Shown piece by piece: positions 23,438 through 30,780 of a DNA stretch of 30,780 bases. The position numbers and the translations under genes were made by a program. This stretch comes from Clostridia bacterium (GTDB lineage Bacteria; Bacillota; Sulfobacillia; SLMV01). The stretch lies in assembly GCA_007133365.1 (NCBI GenBank), contig SLMV01000034.1, forward strand, positions 1 through 30,780, read 5' to 3'. The notes under the pieces were generated by a model. The model was not told where the DNA came from and did not search any database. It saw only the letters and a program-made list of their open reading frames with translations. Position 1 is the first letter of the stretch. Each line of letters opens with the position of its first letter.

Positions 23438-24625
23438 CTAATCGGCCATCAGCGCATCGATTAGCGCGTAATACCCCCTAAAGGCGTCCTTCAACTCGGG
23501 GATGGTCACAAACTCATCGACAACATGTGCACGTTCCTCTTGCGCAGGGCCAAATCCAATCGTTGGGATCCCGGCTTCGCCGGCATAATGGCTCCCATTC
23601 GTGCAAAATGAGTAGGTGCCGATGTCCCCTGACCAACCCAATCCTCTGAGCGCTTCCTGCGCCGATTTGACCAAAAAATGATCTTCCGGGATCAACCAAG
23701 CGGGATAGAAACGTTTGGCACGAATTTCTTCGCCGGTCCAGGAAGTGGCGCGACCCGTTTCGATCGTTGCCTTTAGTTTCAAGCCCGGCCAATCCGCCTC
23801 AACCGCCTGGGCAACCTCTCGAAGCGGCTGCAAGACATCGTCCATTGTCTCATCAACTAGCAACCGTCGATCCAAGGTCACGATACACCGCTCAGGAACC
23901 GTCGAAGCCCCGGGATAGGGGGATGAAATGATATCGGTAAGTTCGATGATTCCCGGACCTAAAACCGGATGTTTCGGGATCGCGCGTTGCCTCAAACTCC
24001 CTAGGAAGGCCATCATACCATAGACGGCATTGCAACCCGCATCGGGATTAGAGGAGTGAGCCGCCCGACCTCGTGCCTCCACCCTGACTTCAGCGCGCCC
24101 CCGTTGGCCCCGATTGATCTTTAAATCAGTCGCCTCTCCGATAATGACCGCGTCGGGCTGGAACCGCTCACTGATCAAGCGTGCGGCAATACCCTCAAAG
24201 GGTTCTTCACAAACCGTACCGGAAAAGCCGATTTCACCCGCAAAGTCGCCTTTGCGGTCTTCCACCCACGCTTGAGCCGCCAAAAGCATTGCCGCAGCAG
24301 CGCCTTTCATGTCCGAAGCACCACGACCATAGAGACGATCTGCCCTACAAAGGCCTCCAAGAGGATCAACACTCCACAGGTCGTGATCCCCCACCCCCAC
24401 GGTGTCTAAGTGGGCATCCAAAAGGAGGCGAAGGCCCGGCCGCGTGCCGATAAGAGAGCCAAAAACGTTGCCGAGGGCGTCCACGCCGAGCCGCCGAAAA
24501 CCCATCCGGCCCATCAAATCCTTTAGGTAGTGCGCGCTTTCACCTTCACCACCCGAGGGGCTCGGTATGCGGATCAAATGACGAGTATAATCAATTAACC
24601 GTTTTTCGAGGCAATCCGTCAGCAT
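23438..24625 (-). CDS. M20-family metallohydrolase, YgeY-like
   Basis: This is a di-zinc hydrolase of the ArgE/DapE/YgeY group, which cleaves amide or peptide bonds of small substrates. The 395-residue protein shows the metal motifs L-L-L-D-A-H-L-D-T-V, G-R-G-A-S-D-M-K-G, C-E-E-P-F-E-G and V-I-I-G-E-A-T. The lid domain contains A-A-H-S-S-N-P-D-A-G-x-N-A. C-terminal W-T-G-E-E-I-R-A-K-R-F-Y-P-A-W and I-G-F-G-P-A-Q-E resemble the YgeY subgroup more than ArgE or DapE. Start ATG 24625 has GGGAGG about 5 nt upstream. It is the first gene of the probable three-gene operon ending with LysO. The substrate is unknown. Confidence 0.85.
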   Translation of the reverse strand: MLTDCLEKRLIDYTRHLIRIPSPSGGEGESAHYLKDLMGRMGFRRLGVDALGNVFGSLIGTRPGLRLLLDAHLDTVGVGDHDLWSVDPLGGLCRADRLYGRGASDMKGAAAAMLLAAQAWVEDRKGDFAGEIGFSGTVCEEPFEGIAARLISERFQPDAVIIGEATDLKINRGQRGRAEVRVEARGRAAHSSNPDAGCNAVYGMMAFLGSLRQRAIPKHPVLGPGIIELTDIISSPYPGASTVPERCIVTLDRRLLVDETMDDVLQPLREVAQAVEADWPGLKLKATIETGRATSWTGEEIRAKRFYPAWLIPEDHFLVKSAQEALRGLGWSGDIGTYSFCTNGSHYAGEAGIPTIGFGPAQEERAHVVDEFVTIPELKDAFRGYYALIDALMAD

Positions 24626-24737
24626 TGACGCCTCCCAAGCGAAATCGCTGAATCGATCCTTCCCGAATTACGACCCAACCTTTCACCGAATTCCCCGGGC
24701 ACCCTTCCCTCATCGGTTCTCCAATCTTTGTCAGACA

Positions 24738-24746
24738 TGCTATAAT
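24738..24746 (+). promoter_or_regulatory. Extended -10 promoter of darA
   Basis: TGC-TATAAT (24738-24746) is a perfect -10 hexamer with the TGn extension that can compensate for a weak -35. The -35 region (near 24715-24722) shows no consensus. It is 78 nt upstream of the darA start codon. Confidence 0.7.
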
Positions 24747-24824
24747 TATTCAGTAGCGAACGGGCATGGTTTCAATCGGATTACCGTGCTCAGGCCAACG
24801 CTTCACAGTGAGAAGGGGTGAACC

Positions 24825-25139
24825 ATGAAGCTCGTCATTGCCGTCATCCAAAATCAAGACGCTCCCAGTCTACTAAAGGCTTTGACCAACGAAAACTTTC
24901 AGGTGACCAAATTATCGAGCACCGGCGGCTTTCTCCGCCAGGGCAATACCACCTTACTCATCGGCTGCCAAGATGATCAAGTGCAGCATATCATCTCCAT
25001 TGTAAAACAAATTTGTTCAACCCGGGACCAGGTCATTATGGGAACCACCGGCGAATTCTATGATCTCCAACCCGTTGAGGTCACCGTCGGCGGCGCCACG
25101 CTTTTTGTGGTCGCTGTGGAGGCGTTCAAACAGGTATAA
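24825..25139 (+). CDS. darA: Cyclic di-AMP receptor DarA (PstA, YaaQ)
   Basis: This is a small PII-like trimeric protein that binds c-di-AMP in Bacillota; its output is not settled. The 104-residue protein matches the family in size and sequence. It begins M-K-L-V-I-A-V-I-Q-N-Q-D-A, the T-K-L-S-S-T-G-G-F-L-R-Q-G-N-T-T motif follows, and a late V-T-V-G-G-A-T-L-F-V-V sits near the C-terminus. The first two lie at the known ligand pocket in the family. Start ATG 24825 has AGAAGGGG upstream. It is monocistronic, unlike Bacillus, where it sits next to tmk, and divergent from the M20 operon. Its presence implies a c-di-AMP cyclase elsewhere in the genome. Confidence 0.94.
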   Translation: MKLVIAVIQNQDAPSLLKALTNENFQVTKLSSTGGFLRQGNTTLLIGCQDDQVQHIISIVKQICSTRDQVIMGTTGEFYDLQPVEVTVGGATLFVVAVEAFKQV

Positions 25140-25295
25140 ACTAAGGAACTCAACTCCATGAAACAACATGTTTAGTGGGCTTTTTATGCTGGGTCGGATC
25201 CCACTAGGACTGCTCACTGCTAAAGCCTTTTCGTCCCCTTTGCCGATCAAAGGCCCTATATCGAGACGTTCCCGTTGAATAAATCGACGACGAAA

Positions 25296-25314
25296 AGACG
25301 AGATCGTTTCGTCT
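25296..25314 (-). terminator. Rho-independent terminator of the HD-domain gene
   Basis: A 6-bp stem (AGACGA 25296-25301 / TCGTCT 25309-25314, 7-nt loop) starts 22 nt past the stop at 25337. On the minus strand the stem leads into TTTT. The stem is moderate but well placed. Confidence 0.6.
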
Positions 25315-25336
25315 CCTTCGCTCACTGAGTCATCTG

Positions 25337-26419
25337 TTATTTGGACAAATCCCAAAAATACTGAAAAGCCGCCTCAAACGGATGATCTGCCTTTTCCGAA
25401 TACTCATTAAAAAGCTTGCACCGCGCGGTTTCCAAATGCTGAGACGTAATCCCATGTCGTATGGAAAGCGATGCCTCGACAAAAGCAGCCAGATCATCAC
25501 AGGCCTTGATCCGACTGTCTTTTAGCGGACGAGTGTAATGGCGCAGTGTCTCACGCCAAGATTCAGGCACGAGGGGAAGCAAGACATTGTCCATCTCTTC
25601 GTGTTCAATTCGGGTAATATGTTCTTCTAGGTCCGGAATGGACTTTTTCACAGGAGAGACGATGTCGCGGGTGAGCGCTTCGGGCAAATCATGAAACAAG
25701 CCACGGAAGAAGCTCTCCACATCCTCCTTTTTGGGGCTACTCAGATAAGCCATAAAGGCCACAATCAACATATGCCCCAAGACCGACGTTTCGGGTACTC
25801 GTGGCGATTGGGCCCAGCGTTGTTGAAACCGTAACTGCCCCACGAGATCCATAAAGCGATAGGCTTTTCGCTTTAGGGCGAGACGTTGAACCCCCACCAG
25901 GTCACTGTGATCTTCCAGTTGATTCTCAATGGCCTCGCGCGTCGATTCCAACCCATAAAACCCCTGATTGAGGTGGTAGATGGTCCGAAATTCCCATTGG
26001 GTCGCCAGGTAGTGGGCCGCGGAGAGCAGCTTTTTCTCTTTGGTCTTTTCGGTTTCGAAGTATCGCTCCATCTCCTTAAGCAGGGTCGAATCCGCAATCT
26101 GCTGGTTTAACTGCTTAATCACCCACTCATTGAGGGCCGGTCCTTCTTCGCTCATCAGGCGATGAAACACCGGCGGCTTAATGTCCGTCAGCTTAATGCG
26201 ATGCAAAAGCTCGTATAGCGCGCCGTCAATGAGCCCGATCCAGTTCAAGGTGCAATTGTGAACGTCCTCTTCAAATTTCCCGAGGACATAGGCAAAAAGC
26301 ATCTTGTGCGCTTGCTTATCAAGTTCGGTAAAACCTTGTGACGGCCGGATGTGATCATTCCACCTTTGGATGCTGGCCGCCTCAAAGAAGAGGCTGATAA
26401 ATTCACCCGTCAGACGCAT
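25337..26419 (-). CDS. HD-domain phosphohydrolase, YfbR-like, probable duplicated fold
   Basis: This is a predicted metal-dependent phosphohydrolase of the HD superfamily. The 360-residue protein has a clear HD core in its second half, with G-H-M-L-I-V around H216, F-H-D-L-P-E at 242-247 and D-I-V-S-P-V-K-K-S just after. The last motif resembles the D-x-x-T-P-V-K segment of YfbR 5'-nucleotidases. The first half (K-Q-A-H-K-M-L-F-A-Y around residue 38) has an HD-like layout without a visible second H-D pair, suggesting a tandem or degenerate domain. ATG 26419 has AAAGGG 7 nt upstream. Neighbours do not reveal its substrate. Confidence 0.78.
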   Translation of the reverse strand: MRLTGEFISLFFEAASIQRWNDHIRPSQGFTELDKQAHKMLFAYVLGKFEEDVHNCTLNWIGLIDGALYELLHRIKLTDIKPPVFHRLMSEEGPALNEWVIKQLNQQIADSTLLKEMERYFETEKTKEKKLLSAAHYLATQWEFRTIYHLNQGFYGLESTREAIENQLEDHSDLVGVQRLALKRKAYRFMDLVGQLRFQQRWAQSPRVPETSVLGHMLIVAFMAYLSSPKKEDVESFFRGLFHDLPEALTRDIVSPVKKSIPDLEEHITRIEHEEMDNVLLPLVPESWRETLRHYTRPLKDSRIKACDDLAAFVEASLSIRHGITSQHLETARCKLFNEYSEKADHPFEAAFQYFWDLSK

Positions 26420-26808
26420 ATCGAAACCCTTTCAATGAAAACGCTTTTTCAATACCTCGTCTACCTCGTCTGTTTACTTCGCCTCCACCAGGAGTCAATC
26501 CTCTTAAAAGAGAAAGAACGTGCCTGCCCCTATGATTCCGAGTTTCAAGCCTTTCAAGTCGTTAAGGGCATACCCCAAGGGTTAGGCCTTTGCCCAGCGC
26601 TCAAGAAGATACGAGGCCCGCTAGTTCTTTAGCGGCGGCTCCAAATTGATCGACGGGAATAACCACCGGTCGCGGCGTGTGTGTTCGTACCGCTTTTGGA
26701 ATTATTCGATTTCAAGTAAAATGGCGACAGTGTTTGACGTTAGCGTGAGAACCTAACATTGGTGTTTTGCCCCATCGTGCGGATCCTTCAATGCTGGAAA
26801 GGGATTGT
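26420..26808. other. Divergent intergenic region upstream of the 2H phosphoesterase gene
   Basis: Both the HD-domain gene (minus) and the 2H gene (plus) start from this stretch. A perfect 6-bp hairpin CCGCTA-GTTCTT-TAGCGG lies at 26618-26635. A -10-like TAAAAT is at about 26717-26722, with only a weak TTTTGG/TTTGGA element 16-17 bp before it. A plus-strand frame through 26435-26632 has no ribosome binding site and no recognisable family, so it is not called. Confidence 0.4.
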
Positions 26809-27393
26809 GTGCCAAACGAAAACGCTCAGAATACGAACACCTTCTATCTCGTCGGTCTTCCCACCGGGAGGGTCTTGCAGCTAGCGACCCGGTTACAGCA
26901 TCGTATTGCCCACGAACAAGAACTTTACGATCCGCCGTATCCCTCGCTCCATATTACGGTCAGCGTTTTTTCCACTCACCACAATGATGAATTTCGGCGA
27001 GCCAACCGTCTGATTGAGTGCATTACCCAAAACGTCCCTCCCATTGAAATTCAAGTTACCGGCGCCCAATGTTTTCATGAACCGAAGCGCTCGTTAAACC
27101 TTGCCGTCGAGGAAAACCGCGAACTCCGAAAACTGGCCGGTGAAATCAACGATGCCCTCAACCATCATTCGATCGAAGCCGAGGACATGTCCACCTGGGA
27201 CTTTCACATCACCCTGATCAACTCACGCTATACCAAGCGGGAGTGGTGCCGTTCGGAATTCGAAGCGGCCTGCCGCCTCATGGAGCAGGAAAACTTATAC
27301 GCCACCTGTCATATTCATCACCTCGAACTTTGGAGCCCGGAGTTCCCCCCCCTAAAAGTGCTAAACACCTTTCCCTTGCAGGGCCGGCGCTAG
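26809..27393 (+). CDS. 2H phosphoesterase (LigT/2'-5' RNA ligase-like)
   Basis: The 2H family acts on cyclic phosphates and 2'-5' linkages of RNA or nucleotides. The product of about 194 residues has both signature motifs, H-I-T-V at 48-51 and H-I-T-L at 133-136, spaced as expected for the bilobed fold. The start is uncertain. GTG 26809 has AAGGG 5 nt upstream and is preferred to ATG 26791 and TTG 26767, which have no signal. Its TAG stop lies in a CTAG shared with the convergent DNA methyltransferase. The physiological substrate is not known. Confidence 0.85.
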   Translation: MPNENAQNTNTFYLVGLPTGRVLQLATRLQHRIAHEQELYDPPYPSLHITVSVFSTHHNDEFRRANRLIECITQNVPPIEIQVTGAQCFHEPKRSLNLAVEENRELRKLAGEINDALNHHSIEAEDMSTWDFHITLINSRYTKREWCRSEFEAACRLMEQENLYATCHIHHLELWSPEFPPLKVLNTFPLQGRR

Positions 27394-28367
27394 TCGTTTC
27401 GTTGCCGCAACATTCGCTCGATGCCAAAGCGTCCTCGCCCGAACGATGCTGACAATGTCGCAACAATATCTTTCTTTAACCAACCGGCAGCGACCAGCTG
27501 GCGATACTGCTTTTGGAGGCATCGCCGTTCCGCTTCACTCCAGCGCTTGCCCTGATTCACCGGTCGCTTCCCTCGAGGACGCCGACGCTCGGATAAAGAG
27601 GATCCAGGGGCCAGCGTCTTTACAAGCTCCACGCCGTGAGAGAATAACGACGACGAGATTTCAAACCCGACAAAGGTCCGATTGAGTTCGATCGCGACCT
27701 TGGCCGTGGAAAATCCCCCCATGAATAAATCGGCCACCCGGTCCCCTTCCCGACTGCTATACTGCATGATCTTCATCAACAGCGTCGAGGGCAATGCATT
27801 CTTGTTCTTGCGTTTTCCCGGCTGATACTCCCGGTTGATCACCCAAACGTCCTCACGATCTTGATAATTGAGTGAGCGCCCACGGACATCCTTTTCCGTC
27901 AAACCGTAACGCGCCTCCACGTTAAAGGTGCGGTCACCGCCCGGTTTAGCGTAATAGAGAATGTGATAGTGGGACGATACGAATTTGCGCGTGGTGTAAA
28001 CGCCAAAATTATATTTCCAAATGATGTGATTGATTTCTATCAATGAGGACTCGCGCAGGGCGGACAGGATATGGTAGAGGTTGGTATAACCGGAGACGAC
28101 ATACATTTGACCCCCGGGTCTTAAGATTCGCTCCGCCTGTTCGATCCATTCCTTGGTAAAGACGCCGTATTCTGCCGCAGGAACTTCAACATAACCCTCC
28201 AACACCCAACCCTCGTCCCGATTGTAGTGCTTATCCAAGGTGTCACCTTCAATGCCATAGGGCGGATCGGTAATGATGAGATCGACGGATTGATCGGGAA
28301 GATACCGCCGACACCCTTCAACGGCATCAAGATTATAGAATTCGCCCCCGTTTAAATGAACGTACAC
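27390..28367 (-). CDS. Orphan DNA methyltransferase (beta-type) with basic C-terminal extension
   Basis: This is a SAM-dependent DNA amino-methyltransferase, probably N6-adenine or N4-cytosine. The 325-residue protein carries catalytic D-P-P-Y-G at 34-38 before the SAM motif D-L-F-M-G-G-F-S-T-A at 213-222, the beta-class order. The F-x-G-x-G motif is altered to F-M-G-G-F. A basic tail (about 261-325) contains R-W-S-E-A-E-R and D-I-V-A-T-L-S, resembling a Myb/SANT- or resolvase-type helix-turn-helix. No restriction endonuclease is visible beside it. Start GTG 28367 has GGAGG 8 nt upstream. It lies 51 nt downstream of the HIT gene on the same strand and converges with the 2H gene. Confidence 0.85.
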   Translation of the reverse strand: MYVHLNGGEFYNLDAVEGCRRYLPDQSVDLIITDPPYGIEGDTLDKHYNRDEGWVLEGYVEVPAAEYGVFTKEWIEQAERILRPGGQMYVVSGYTNLYHILSALRESSLIEINHIIWKYNFGVYTTRKFVSSHYHILYYAKPGGDRTFNVEARYGLTEKDVRGRSLNYQDREDVWVINREYQPGKRKNKNALPSTLLMKIMQYSSREGDRVADLFMGGFSTAKVAIELNRTFVGFEISSSLFSHGVELVKTLAPGSSLSERRRPRGKRPVNQGKRWSEAERRCLQKQYRQLVAAGWLKKDIVATLSASFGRGRFGIERMLRQRND

Positions 28368-28418
28368 CCAACCGCCCTCCTGTCACGGCCCGGGTTTTCA
28401 CCGAAACGCCCACCGGAA

Positions 28419-28850
28419 TCATGCATTTTGACATCCACAATCGAGGGCCGCTTTGAGCCCTTCCGCCATTTCATCGAGTTTCTCCTTCGGCGGTGCATGG
28501 TGATTCCAGTGAAACTGAATGCCGTCACCGGAAAAACGAGGAAACAAATGGAGATGAAAGTGAAAGACGGTTTGCCCAGCACTCGGTCCATTCGACTGAA
28601 GCAGGTTCAGTCCATCACACCCCGATACCCGTTTGATGGTGCGTCCCAATTTGACCGCCGCCTGAAAAACTGCGCTGGCTTCCTCGGGTGTCAATGCATA
28701 GAGATCTTTACGATGCGCTTTGGGGATGATTAATACCTTGTAGGGATTTGGCTGGACGATATCCATGATGGCAAAAACCCGATCATCGTCATAAACCCAA
28801 CTTGCGGGTGCTTGCTTGGCCGCAATGTCGCAAAAAATGCAACGTTCCAT
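28419..28850 (-). CDS. HIT-family nucleotide-binding protein
   Basis: This is a small histidine-triad hydrolase or transferase acting on nucleotide phosphoramidates or dinucleoside polyphosphates. The 143-residue protein has N-terminal C4-x-x-C7 and the conserved I-P-K-x-H-R-K-D-L segment. The triad is in F-H-F-H-L-H-L-F-P, with H97, H99 and H101. ATG 28850 has GGGGG 6 nt upstream. It precedes the DNA methyltransferase by 51 nt on the same strand, so the two may be co-transcribed, though no functional link is implied. Confidence 0.93.
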   Translation of the reverse strand: MERCIFCDIAAKQAPASWVYDDDRVFAIMDIVQPNPYKVLIIPKAHRKDLYALTPEEASAVFQAAVKLGRTIKRVSGCDGLNLLQSNGPSAGQTVFHFHLHLFPRFSGDGIQFHWNHHAPPKEKLDEMAEGLKAALDCGCQNA

Positions 28851-29005
28851 CGAAATCCCCCTTACCCATAGTTAATCCCAGATTATCAGGAAAGCACTTT
28901 TTCCTTCCAGGGCCCACCTTGCAACAGCAGGAGATTCTGCCTCCCTCAGGAAGACTAAGGTAACGTGGCAACATCATTCAATTTTGTGAAATCGTGAGGT
29001 CTTTC

Positions 29006-29812
29006 ATGCCTGAGAAATCCTATGTTCTTATCACCGGCGCAACCGGGGGAATTGGGGCTGCCTTTGCTCGGGCCTTCGCGGCCCGTCACCACCACCTCAT
29101 TCTCACCGGCAGACAATCCGCTCGCCTCCGAACGTTCAGTGCAGAGCTCGCAAACGCCTATCCCATCACCGTATTACCCGTAAAGGCTGATCTCACCCGG
29201 GAGTTTGATCTTGACCGATTAATTGGGGTCATGGATGAACATAACATCCAAGTGCTGATCAATAACGCGGGCTTTTCCCATCACGAGCGCTTCGATCGCG
29301 TCCCCTTTTCGCGATGGCAGGACATGGTGACGCTTCACTGTACGGCTTCGATCCGGCTCATCCACCAGGTGCTTCCGGAAATGATCCGACAAAAAGGTGG
29401 CATCATCATTAATGTTTCGTCTTTAAATGCTCTATTTCCCATGCCCCATACCGGGGTCTACGCGGGCAGTAAGGCGATGCTCAACGCCCTCTCGGAGGCT
29501 CTCTATTGGGAACTCAAAATCCACGGCATTCAGGTCCAGGTCTTATGTCCCGGCCTCACCGATACCAAATTTCTAAAACGCTCGAACGATACCACCGGCA
29601 ACGCCCACGAGGCTCGGGGTTGGATGTGGCAGACCCCCGAAGATGTCGTCGCCGCATCCCTTGCCGGTCTTCGACGCGATCGGCTGTTTTGCATCCCGGG
29701 ATGGCACAATCGCCTTCTCGTCACGCTTGGCAAAATGGCACCGCGTCGCTGGTATTATCCGCTGGCCATTCGGTTCTTTCAAAACGTGATGCCGACGGAG
29801 CCAGCGGAATGA
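29006..29812 (+). CDS. Short-chain dehydrogenase/reductase
   Basis: This is a predicted NAD(P)-dependent oxidoreductase of the classical SDR family. The 268-residue protein has T-G-A-T-G-G-I-G at 10-17, N-N-A-G at 86-89, catalytic S in V-S-S (137-139) and Y152-x-x-x-K156. The T-G-R after the first beta-alpha unit may favour NADP. ATG 29006 with GAGG 6-8 nt upstream is chosen over the upstream GTG at 28994. The C-terminal region (R-G-W-M-W-Q-T-P-E-D-V) is of the type seen in general SDRs; the substrate is not identified. It converges with the S9 peptidase gene, with only a 23-nt gap. Confidence 0.9.
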   Translation: MPEKSYVLITGATGGIGAAFARAFAARHHHLILTGRQSARLRTFSAELANAYPITVLPVKADLTREFDLDRLIGVMDEHNIQVLINNAGFSHHERFDRVPFSRWQDMVTLHCTASIRLIHQVLPEMIRQKGGIIINVSSLNALFPMPHTGVYAGSKAMLNALSEALYWELKIHGIQVQVLCPGLTDTKFLKRSNDTTGNAHEARGWMWQTPEDVVAASLAGLRRDRLFCIPGWHNRLLVTLGKMAPRRWYYPLAIRFFQNVMPTEPAE

Positions 29813-29835
29813 TGCCTCCCCATCTTTCCCCTGCT

Positions 29836-30780
29836 TCACCCATCTTCCTTGAGCCATCGAGAAAACCACTCGAGCATCACATCGTACCGAAGCACCCGGT
29901 GCCACGGGGCGCGAATCCCGTGCGAATCGTTACCGATTCGAACCAGTTCGGAGGGAACGCCTAAATATTTTAAGGCGAAATAGAGCTGTTCGCCTTGTTC
30001 CACCGGGCAGCGATGATCATCCTCCGCATGAATGACCAGGGTCGGGGTTCGAATCCGGTCCACATAGCGCATCGGTGAGTACTCCCAATAAATATCGTTT
30101 GCGTCCCAGGGTGATTGCCGATCAAATTCCACATGGTTAAGGAGGGCGGTCATGTCCCCCGTCCCGAAGTGGGAAAACCGATTGAAAACACAATTGATGG
30201 AGACGGCGGCCTTAAATTCCGGATGACGACTGATCATCCAATTCGTCATATAGCCCCCGTAACTGCCCCCAAACACGCCGAGTCGCTCTCGGTCCAAAAA
30301 GTCGAATCGCGCCAGGGCTTCGGTGAGAGCATTCATATTGTCACGATAGTCCGCTTCTCCCCATCGACCGCGAATGGCGGAGGAAAACGACTCGCCCCGG
30401 CCTTGATTGCCCCGGACGTTGGCATGAAGCACCGCATAACCATGAGCGGCTAGAAGCTGCGATTGAAACGAAAAAAGGCCGGTTCGCATGCCACCGGGTC
30501 CACCGCCGTTGAACAAGAGCAACGGCACCTTCCCCGCACCTGATGCGTTTGGCGGTCGCACCACCCAGCCTTGCATGGGAATGCCTTCCGATTGAAACTC
30601 GAACGGTAACACGTCTGCGCTTTCGTTCGTATCGAGTAATTCTTGGTTGAGTGTTGTCAGTCGCTCTTTTTTGGGATCGGCCTCGGTCAAGTCGAGTAGG
30701 TACAGATCGCCGGGTTCGGATTCATCCGCGTACAAAAGAACCGCACGCTGTCTGGCCGCATCGGTGGTAAAGGCGAGGAC
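29836..30780 (-). CDS. S9-family serine peptidase (acylaminoacyl/dipeptidyl peptidase type), 5' part outside window
   Basis: This is the C-terminal catalytic domain of a prolyl-oligopeptidase-type exopeptidase. The reading frame stays open to the window edge, continuing upstream with beta-propeller-like sequence, so the start is missing. Visible motifs are the nucleophile G-G-S-Y-G-G, the aspartate in H-A-E-D-D-H-R-C-P and the histidine in N-D-S-H-G-I. R-G-N-Q-G-R-G-E-S-F and P-L-L-L-F-N-G-G-G-P are typical of the family. About 315 residues are present of an expected 600-700. It probably releases peptides or acyl-amino acids. The TTG at 30735 is not a credible start. Confidence 0.93.
   Translation of the reverse strand, partial: VLAFTTDAARQRAVLLYADESEPGDLYLLDLTEADPKKERLTTLNQELLDTNESADVLPFEFQSEGIPMQGWVVRPPNASGAGKVPLLLFNGGGPGGMRTGLFSFQSQLLAAHGYAVLHANVRGNQGRGESFSSAIRGRWGEADYRDNMNALTEALARFDFLDRERLGVFGGSYGGYMTNWMISRHPEFKAAVSINCVFNRFSHFGTGDMTALLNHVEFDRQSPWDANDIYWEYSPMRYVDRIRTPTLVIHAEDDHRCPVEQGEQLYFALKYLGVPSELVRIGNDSHGIRAPWHRVLRYDVMLEWFSRWLKEDG

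Noticed and set aside
25173..25206. TAGTGGG/CCCACTA inverted repeat after darA
   Set aside because: The 20-nt loop and absence of a following T run make it a weak terminator candidate; it is not called as a feature.
26435..26632. Plus-strand frame in the divergent intergenic region
   Set aside because: No ribosome binding site or family resemblance was seen, and part of it contains the 26618-26635 hairpin.

Overview
The window most likely comes from a Bacillota-like (Clostridia or a related deep lineage) bacterium, probably anaerobic or microaerophilic and exposed to sodium. The evidence is a stand-alone DarA-type c-di-AMP receptor, strong purine-rich ribosome binding sites with frequent TTG/GTG starts, a ferredoxin-tailed aldo/keto reductase, a YgeY-type hydrolase, a rubrerythrin-superoxide dismutase pair and a complete N-type ATPase operon whose rotor subunit carries sodium ligands. 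The taxonomic placement is inference only; there is no rRNA in the window.

Region by region: (1) 273-7404, minus strand: an N-ATPase operon in the canonical order atpD-C-Q-R-B-E-F-A-G, possibly headed by a small translationally coupled ORF. (2) 7753-9621, plus strand: the ribosome-associated GTPase TypA/BipA, with a probable TTG start. (3) 9620-11254, minus: a frameshifted gene remnant behind a rubrerythrin-superoxide dismutase operon that has a palindromic operator candidate in its promoter. (4) 11385-13488, minus: an uncharacterised polytopic membrane protein and an HD-GYP phosphodiesterase. (5) 13654-16868, minus: the most unusual locus, an iron(II)-uptake operon in which FeoB is preceded by two SAM-dependent-transferase-fold proteins with a nicotianamine-synthase-like G-C-G-x-x-P-F-T motif. 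The second of these has a FeoA domain fused to its C-terminus. A good sigma-70-type promoter with an overlapping Fur-box-like operator lies upstream. (6) 17031-19907, minus: a creatininase-family amidohydrolase and 1-pyrroline-5-carboxylate dehydrogenase. (7) 20240-21376, plus: aldo/keto reductase with two ferredoxin-like cysteine clusters and a perfect terminator. (8) 21433-24625, minus: an M20 hydrolase, an M23 lipoprotein and a LysO-type exporter in one probable operon. (9) 24825-30780: DarA, a double-HD-like protein, a 2H phosphoesterase convergent with an orphan DNA methyltransferase (both stop codons lie in one CTAG), a HIT protein, an SDR, and the catalytic end of an S9 peptidase that runs off the window.

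Functionally, the window combines sodium/proton energetics, defence against oxygen and peroxide, ferrous iron acquisition, second-messenger signalling (c-di-GMP turnover, c-di-AMP sensing) and amino-acid or peptide catabolism. No tRNA, rRNA, CRISPR array, insertion sequence or prophage gene was seen.
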